NCBI GenBank assembly: GCA_032988165.1
Contig: JANTQF010000258.1
Location: 1-49,611, forward strand
From: Emmonsiellopsis sp. PD_33
Taxonomy: Eukaryota > Ascomycota > Eurotiomycetes > Onygenales > Ajellomycetaceae
DNA length: 49,611 nucleotides
Direction of reading: 5' to 3'
The notes below the pieces were generated by a model. It was not told the origin of the DNA, searched no databases, and was given only the letters and a program-made list of their open reading frames with translations. The translations under genes were made by a program, and so were the position numbers. The first letter of the stretch is position 1, and the number at the start of each line of letters is the position of its first letter. Of this stretch, positions 44,331 to 49,611 are shown piece after piece.

Positions 44331-45845
44331 GGTGGTTTATTTGAGAGATTTCTGGGGATATTGGTTTCTGTGGATGTATGTTGTTGATTGGGCCGCAAGG
44401 GACGGTAATTTTCTTTCCCGGGGGAAATAAGTTAACAGAAGGTGAGAGATTTGAGTTGGTGGTTGGTTATCTGTGATGGATATGTTAGCAACTTTTCGTA
44501 GGGATTTATGTTAAGTTTGAAAAGGAAATAGTAACTAGATAGACGGGACCACCACGGCATCATGGAACAAGTTGCTAATCGATAATGTATGGGACGGATA
44601 GGAATGATAAAGAACTGGCATGATCACGGCGGCTTCTGTATCAACAGAACGAACCCGCCATCATTGGAATGAAATGGACGTCCACATTATATCCACTCCT
44701 TCCCTTATCTGGCTACATCCAACAATGATATCCATTGAAAATGGAAGAGCCAACTGCAGCCATCTCGGAGGTATATTGGAGCAATTCATTGATATCAATC
44801 AACTTGGCCAAATAAATCTTTGAAGCTGTGCATCTCGCTGCGGGCTGCCCCAATGCATGCAAGAGGGATTCATTTTCGATATGCAACTTGCTGCCCTGAT
44901 AGGTGCGTAGTAACCATCATCCCGCCCATTGGGTATAAGAATGCATGTATTCAGGAGAGAATATAGCGAGGTGATGATGATGAAGAAGAGAGCGGGGTTG
45001 GAGGTTGCGTATCTGGACTCATTGGATGCACGCACGCAAAGAACATAGCAGGGAGAAACGTGAGGAAAAAGAAGAAGAACCTACCTGGAGTATAGTATAG
45101 TATAGTATATATAGTATGTCCAAATATGAGATGAAGTATCCTATCCCAACCGAGGACAGAAGTGAGGTTGCGAAGGTCAAAAGTTGCAGGCCAAGCAGGT
45201 TTTTTGCGGCGGGGAAACCATGCCGAGGCCCGATAAGATAAGATAAGATTAGATTAGATAAGATAAGATCCCATCGTCGTCATATCCAACGTCGTTTCTC
45301 TTTCTCTTTCTCTTTCTCATCGATGGGGATGACAGCAACCTCACTCGGGCAAAGAGGGTGTCATTCCAGTTGCTGCGGCTATAATACTATGGCATGATAC
45401 ATTTGCTTCCTGCCCTGGCCTCTGCGAATACTCTGGCTGCCACTCTTCCGCCTTGCTTGCGGCTTTTGTCCTGCAACTCAACTGCCAGCGGAGATGTGCC
45501 CATTAGGGCTGGATATCAGGGAGTCGAACCCTCCGCTGCTCCCCTCACCTTTTCCAGGGGGTGGTTTGAAAATATCCACTATGTCGGATCTCGACGTACA
45601 CCAGTATGGCCGCCACTTTTCAACAGCCATGGAGGTGAATGTGTATGCACTTCAAAGAGAAACCAGATACACCGCAGCCACAGGAAATTCACCTCTATGA
45701 GCTTGCTTTCATTCTATCCAAAGAAATTTATACGTTATACATATGCTCAAATACACATCCCTCCACCAACCAGTGGCCAAGAAAGGAAAAACCCAATACA
45801 AGAGCCAACTTTTCCAACCTTTCCCCTCTCACTCTATCCGCTCAC
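44331..45845. other. Intergenic region with GATA array and microsatellites
   Basis: About 1.5 kb upstream of the SDR gene and downstream of the oxidase stop. It contains TATAG repeats (45091-45116), a GATAA/GATTA array (45232-45270) and a (CTTTCT)n stretch (about 45297-45319). A GGGTTCGACTCC (minus strand, near 45520-45533) matches a Pol III B box, but no complete tRNA is seen. No protein gene is supportable. Confidence 0.5.
45232..45270. promoter_or_regulatory. Tandem GATAA array, possible GATA-factor binding region
   Basis: Seven tandem pentamers: GATAA x3, GATTA x2, GATAA x2, then GATC. The five GATAAG/GATAAGA units fit HGATAR sites bound by fungal GATA factors such as AreA or SreA. It lies about 900 bases upstream of the SDR start. 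It may equally be a simple microsatellite. Confidence 0.4.
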
Positions 45846-47531
45846 TTACTTCGAGTTGACAGACTGTGGGTTCAAAAACACGTTGTTGGGGTCATACTCA
45901 GTCTTCAACGTGCTCAACCGCGCATAATGCTCCAGCCAGTAGAAGTGGTGGGCATCCTCAGCCCCCAGAGTGGTATCGGCATAGTTGATGTACATGCCGA
46001 TGCTGTCCGCGTTGCCCTGGGCCTCCTGCACGGCGCTGACCCAGCCGTTGAGGAACGACTCGCCGCCTTCGGGGTAGGTCTCGTTGTTGGGGATGCGGTC
46101 GTAGAATTGCATCTTGAAGATGGCGTCGCGGTGGGCGTACGAAGTCGCGTCGTTCTCGACAGCGCTGACGGCAGAGCTGGCGCCGCCGTGGTGGTCCCAG
46201 AGGAGGTACCAATCAGCCTGGGTGAGGTTAGATGGGATTCATAGGAGAAGGAGGTATTTGGAGTGTACTTACGCGGTCGAGAGTCAGGGCGTCAGAGTAC
46301 AGGTAGTCGACTGCTGCGCCGATGGCTTCGGGCTTAAGCTCCGGTGGCATCAAGCTCTTTGCGAACTATTGGTTGGGAAGAGGTTAGCACTGACATATTG
46401 CAGGTCGCACAGCCTGGGAGTATCTTACGAAGTTCTCTCTTGGCAGCACCTCGGGATCCATGGGACCAAAGGCAAAGTACTCGAGAGCCTCAATCCAGTT
46501 GAAGTTTTGGGGATCCTTGAGTTCGGCCGCAGTGGTGTTGCTGATAAGGGGGGTGATCTGCTCAACCAGAGGGAGGAATTCAGCCTCGTACTCCTCCAGG
46601 CTGCCGTGGTAGACACCCGTCAACGAAATGGTGGCAGGGAAGAAGAAGAAGCGCATGTTCATCTCGGCGGGCTGCTTGTTGATGGCGTAGTCTTGCAGGA
46701 GTACAATGACTTCCTTGAGTTCCTCAGGCTTAATGCTGGTCGGGGGAATCACGAGCTCATAGGCGATGTTCTCCTTGGGAGGCTCGTACGTTTGGAAATA
46801 GAAGTTGGTGATGATTCCGAACGAGGATCCGGCTCCGCGCACGCCCCAGAAGAGCTCAGCATTCTCATCGGCGGAGGCCTTAACAACCTCGCCGCTGGCA
46901 AGAACAAGGTCTACACCGACAAGGCCATCCAGCGCAAGACCCTTGCCGCGGGACGACAGACCGTAGCCGCCGTGAAGAGTGAGGCCGGCAATACCGACAC
47001 TATCAAAAACATTAGCAATTGCAAAAGTCTAGTGGTTGGATAGGACAAAAAGCCATACGTTGGGCAAGTTCCATGGGAGATACCAACTCCATACTCCTCC
47101 CACAAGGTAGTCGCCATCGCCCCAATCCGGCTCCCAGCGCCAACAGTGGCAATCAGAGTCTCAGTATCAAGAGTGACATCCTTGAACCCCTGCATATCGA
47201 TCAAAAGATGCCCATCCTCACCACCGAGGCCATGGGAGGCATAACTATGCCCACCGCCCCGCGCGGACACTGTCACCTTATTGTCAACCGCGCACTTGAT
47301 GGCCGCCTGCACATGCTCGACAGTCTCAGGCAGGGCAGCACCGACAGGGGTAAATGGCACGCGGAGATTGAACGGCTCAATCTCTGCGGCGTACTCCTCT
47401 GCAGTGGGCTCCACCTGTGGCACGGCAGCTTCGGTCAGACAGTCTTGGATCAGTGCCTTCTTGACGATCAGACTTCCTGCGAACGCTGGGCTGGCGAGGA
47501 GCACCAGCGAGGTCAAGTCGCGGACCTGCAT
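45846..47531 (-). CDS. Secreted FAD-linked oxidoreductase (BBE/AA7 type, bicovalent FAD)
   Basis: Four exons on the minus strand: 47531-47059, 46999-46429, 46365-46273 and 46217-45846. Introns are 59, 63 and 55 bases; joins are in frame. About 502 residues. A signal peptide (MQVRDLTSLVLLASPAFAGS) supports ATG 47531 over the upstream in-frame opening. The PCMH FAD domain has RGGGHSY with His at about 95 and GTCPTVG with Cys at about 156. These are the two residues that attach FAD covalently in glucooligosaccharide-oxidase-like enzymes, at the same 60-61 spacing. LHGGYGLSSR follows. The C-terminal berberine-bridge segment (YINYAD... YDPNNVFLNPQS) closes the fold. It likely oxidises a sugar, oligosaccharide or alkaloid-like alcohol outside the cell, producing H2O2. 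Confidence 0.92.
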
Positions 47532-49460
47532 GTTGGGCAAGCAGATGGATATGTCTGGCGATGTGGTCAGCTTGTTACCACCAGCAGCAACGTAAGGCAG
47601 TGAACCGCGATGTGATAGGATGAGCAAAAACGTACCTTATTTATTATATGAGTTCGTCTCGAACTTGGAAAGTTGTCGAGATAAAAAAGAAAAACTCCCG
47701 ATCGTCAGGTACGCGGATCTCACTCCGTTTTATACTCATCAGTCCCCCCCCCCGCGCGCCTTGCTCCCTTATTTTAGCCGGCGAATATCAGTGGAGAAGC
47801 AACAAAGCAGCGGAAAAGCTGGATGGAAAGAAAAAGAAGAAAGCAGACGGATTGCGCTACTCTGGATCTAAACCAGGCGCGATAGCGAGCTACCGTATCG
47901 TATCCATCTGGAGGCTGACGGGTGAGATGGGATGGATTGCACAGCTCCCCATATCATAATCCCTCCGTAGCGGGCTGGGGTCTGCTCCAGAAGTTGAACT
48001 AACTAACTAGCCCGGAGAGTTAGTTTCCATCGTCAGCGGCCGGCTATCTTTTTGCATCGTTTACCAAGAGAAACCCGCGTGTTTCGACACAGCGCAGGGA
48101 AGCCTGGGAAGGGGGGGGGGATTGAAAAATGAAATTAGAAACAAATCTGCTCGAAAAGGAAGATGATCTGTATGTCACTCTGGTTCCCTCATCTCAGATT
48201 CCCACGCTTCCCGTTCCAGTGCGGCCCGGGACAGAGTCCAGTCCCACTGTTTTTGATCCATCAGCCTCGCTCGAAGGCAGGGTGCATGGGGGGCATGTCA
48301 TATCCCTGTCTAGTTAGTTAAAAAAACCCCGGACGCCACCCCTTGCACGCTAACTAATGCATCATGCAAGGAAACAACACATTTAGCCTGAGATGCTGAT
48401 GATGAATTGGTTTGCGGAGGAAAATTCCAGAACAATATTTCGAAACCTTGGAGAAAACGTGCGGGGGTGGTATGGCGTGGCGTTGTCCTGGGCGGATGCA
48501 TCCCAGCTGAACAAACCCATCCCATCCATCCCCTTCTTCCCTACCCCCTCCCCTCCCACGATATCCCTTCCCTCCCATCAGCAAGCCAGAATATTTTCCG
48601 AAGCTTCCGTCGACAGAGCTGAAAGACAAGATACATTCCGGATTCTAGCTATGTCATCGTAAGGCGAGTCATCATGTCAAGGACTGCCTGCCAATGCCAT
48701 GCCTGGCAATATTGACAAAACAAACCCCTTCATATCTAGCTTTAGTAACGAGCTGGTTTATCAACGGCGCCAGCTTCCGTCTTACCTAGGGCTGGGCCCC
48801 ACCCCACCCTTCCCACCGCATCTTCGTTACATTTTACGGGAGGAGCGCTCGGCAGCTCGGCCTTTATGGTTATTTATCCCAAACAGTTCATAAAATGGCC
48901 GTGAGCGAGGGGTTGAGAATGAGGTGGCGCGAGCGGTAGGGAGGTTTATTATTATTATTATTTATCATTAACAGCAATCAATGAAATGGAGATGAGATGG
49001 GCTGGGAATAATAATAATCTCTCATCTGTTCCATTCATACTAGAAACAATGCGTTCGAACTTCGAACTGGGATAAATCCAGCCAATCTAAATTGCCATTG
49101 GTGGCCCGCCGAGGGAACCTTCGGCCGGGGGATAATAAATAATCTCATATCGATAAGCTAGTTCGGCTGGCTGATTCTGATTCTGATTCTGAAGAAGAGA
49201 CCCTGGTCTAAATGGATACGGTATTTCGTGCGTGCTGGAGTGTCTAGTAATAAATGACTAAGGTTGTCTGGGATAGATTGGTTTTTCGTATCCGTTGCCA
49301 TTCCATGACAGAACTATGGGGGAGGCGAGGCCGTGCTTTTTCGGGCTTGGATGGCGGGTATGTATGTATCTACTCTGTGTGTTTTATTTTGTTTCTTCTT
49401 TGGAATATGATATGGATGGATACTATGGATGGCAATGCTGACGTTTTTTTTCGCTTCTAT
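47532..49460. other. Long intergenic region with microsatellites
   Basis: About 1.9 kb upstream of the oxidase. Short overlapping frames on both strands show no domain. Simple repeats include ATT units near 48951-48965 and GATTCT units at about 49169-49191. It should contain the oxidase promoter. No RNA gene is recognised. Confidence 0.5.
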
Positions 49461-49611
49461 ATGAAGATAATTGTTGATGGTAAGCTTCTCGAAGCAGTGC
49501 CGATCATCACGGAGAATATTTTTGATCATATCAAGAAATACTATGATAACTCGCTAGAGAATATTGGACGGGGGAATTCGTATGTCTGGTACGGACCGCA
49601 CTGGGCATCTG
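49461..49611 (+). CDS. Possible 5' end of a gene, cut by the window edge
   Basis: From ATG 49461 the frame stays open to the last base (50 codons) with unbiased, protein-like composition (KIIVDGKLLEAVPIITENIF, then many Asn, Tyr and Gly). An alternative is an exon starting at 49467 after an intron with GTATGT donor (about 49358), a CTGAC branch (about 49438) and a T-rich tract. That would join to ATG 49315 in frame. No family is recognised from this fragment. Confidence 0.35.
   Translation, partial: MKIIVDGKLLEAVPIITENIFDHIKKYYDNSLENIGRGNSYVWYGPHWAS

Noticed and set aside
45517..45586. tRNA-like element on the minus strand: B-box-like GGGTTCGACTCC and a 7-bp outer pairing TGGATAT/ATATCCA
   Set aside because: No A box, no D arm and no anticodon arm could be folded; the T stem is imperfect. 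Possibly a tRNA relic or chance.
1..49611. CRISPR arrays, bacterial operons, ribosome-binding sites or prophage
   Set aside because: Introns and gene families show eukaryotic fungal DNA; no regularly spaced direct repeats were seen.

Overview
The window is nuclear DNA of a filamentous ascomycete, most likely Eurotiales (Aspergillus/Penicillium type). Genes are interrupted by short introns (44-151 bases) with GTRNGT donors, CTAAC/CTAAT branch points and YAG acceptors. Families are typically fungal: an A-T-R NRPS-like enzyme, Arp9, NC2-beta, an AA7-type flavin oxidase and an F-box protein. Exon joins were made by eye and checked for frame. No database search was possible, so names rest on motif recognition.

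Layout. 1-5.2 kb: low-complexity and gene-poor, with one weak hypothetical ORF and a 47-base tandem duplication. 5.26-8.63 kb: an intronless P-type cation ATPase. 8.75-9.59 kb: an 838-base foldback mobile element bounded by a 9-base target duplication. 10.2-15.6 kb: two distantly related multi-span membrane proteins of unknown function with large glycosylatable ectodomains. 16.0-30.3 kb: a compact secondary-metabolite gene cluster. 30.3-33.0 kb: an AT-rich gene desert with a decayed gene. 33.1-34.3 kb: an F-box protein. 36.2-47.5 kb: apparently housekeeping or core genes, namely a GPI-anchored cysteine-rich wall protein, the SWI/SNF-RSC subunit Arp9, NC2-beta (Dr1), a short-chain dehydrogenase and a secreted bicovalent FAD oxidoreductase. 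49.46 kb to the end: the possible start of another gene.

The cluster is the main point of interest. An adenylation-thiolation-reductase (A-T-R) enzyme is transcribed divergently from an NmrA-like protein. A sulfotransferase-like protein, a phenol-hydroxylase-type FAD monooxygenase, an MFS exporter and an SAM methyltransferase follow on the + strand. A plausible scheme is activation and reduction of a carboxylic acid to an aldehyde or alcohol, ring hydroxylation, methylation, possible sulfation, and export or vacuolar storage. No PKS, canonical NRPS, P450 or Zn2Cys6 regulator is visible inside it. The reductase domain has Gln where the catalytic Lys of the YxxxK motif is expected, so the release chemistry is open. 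I do not recognise this gene combination as a characterised pathway.
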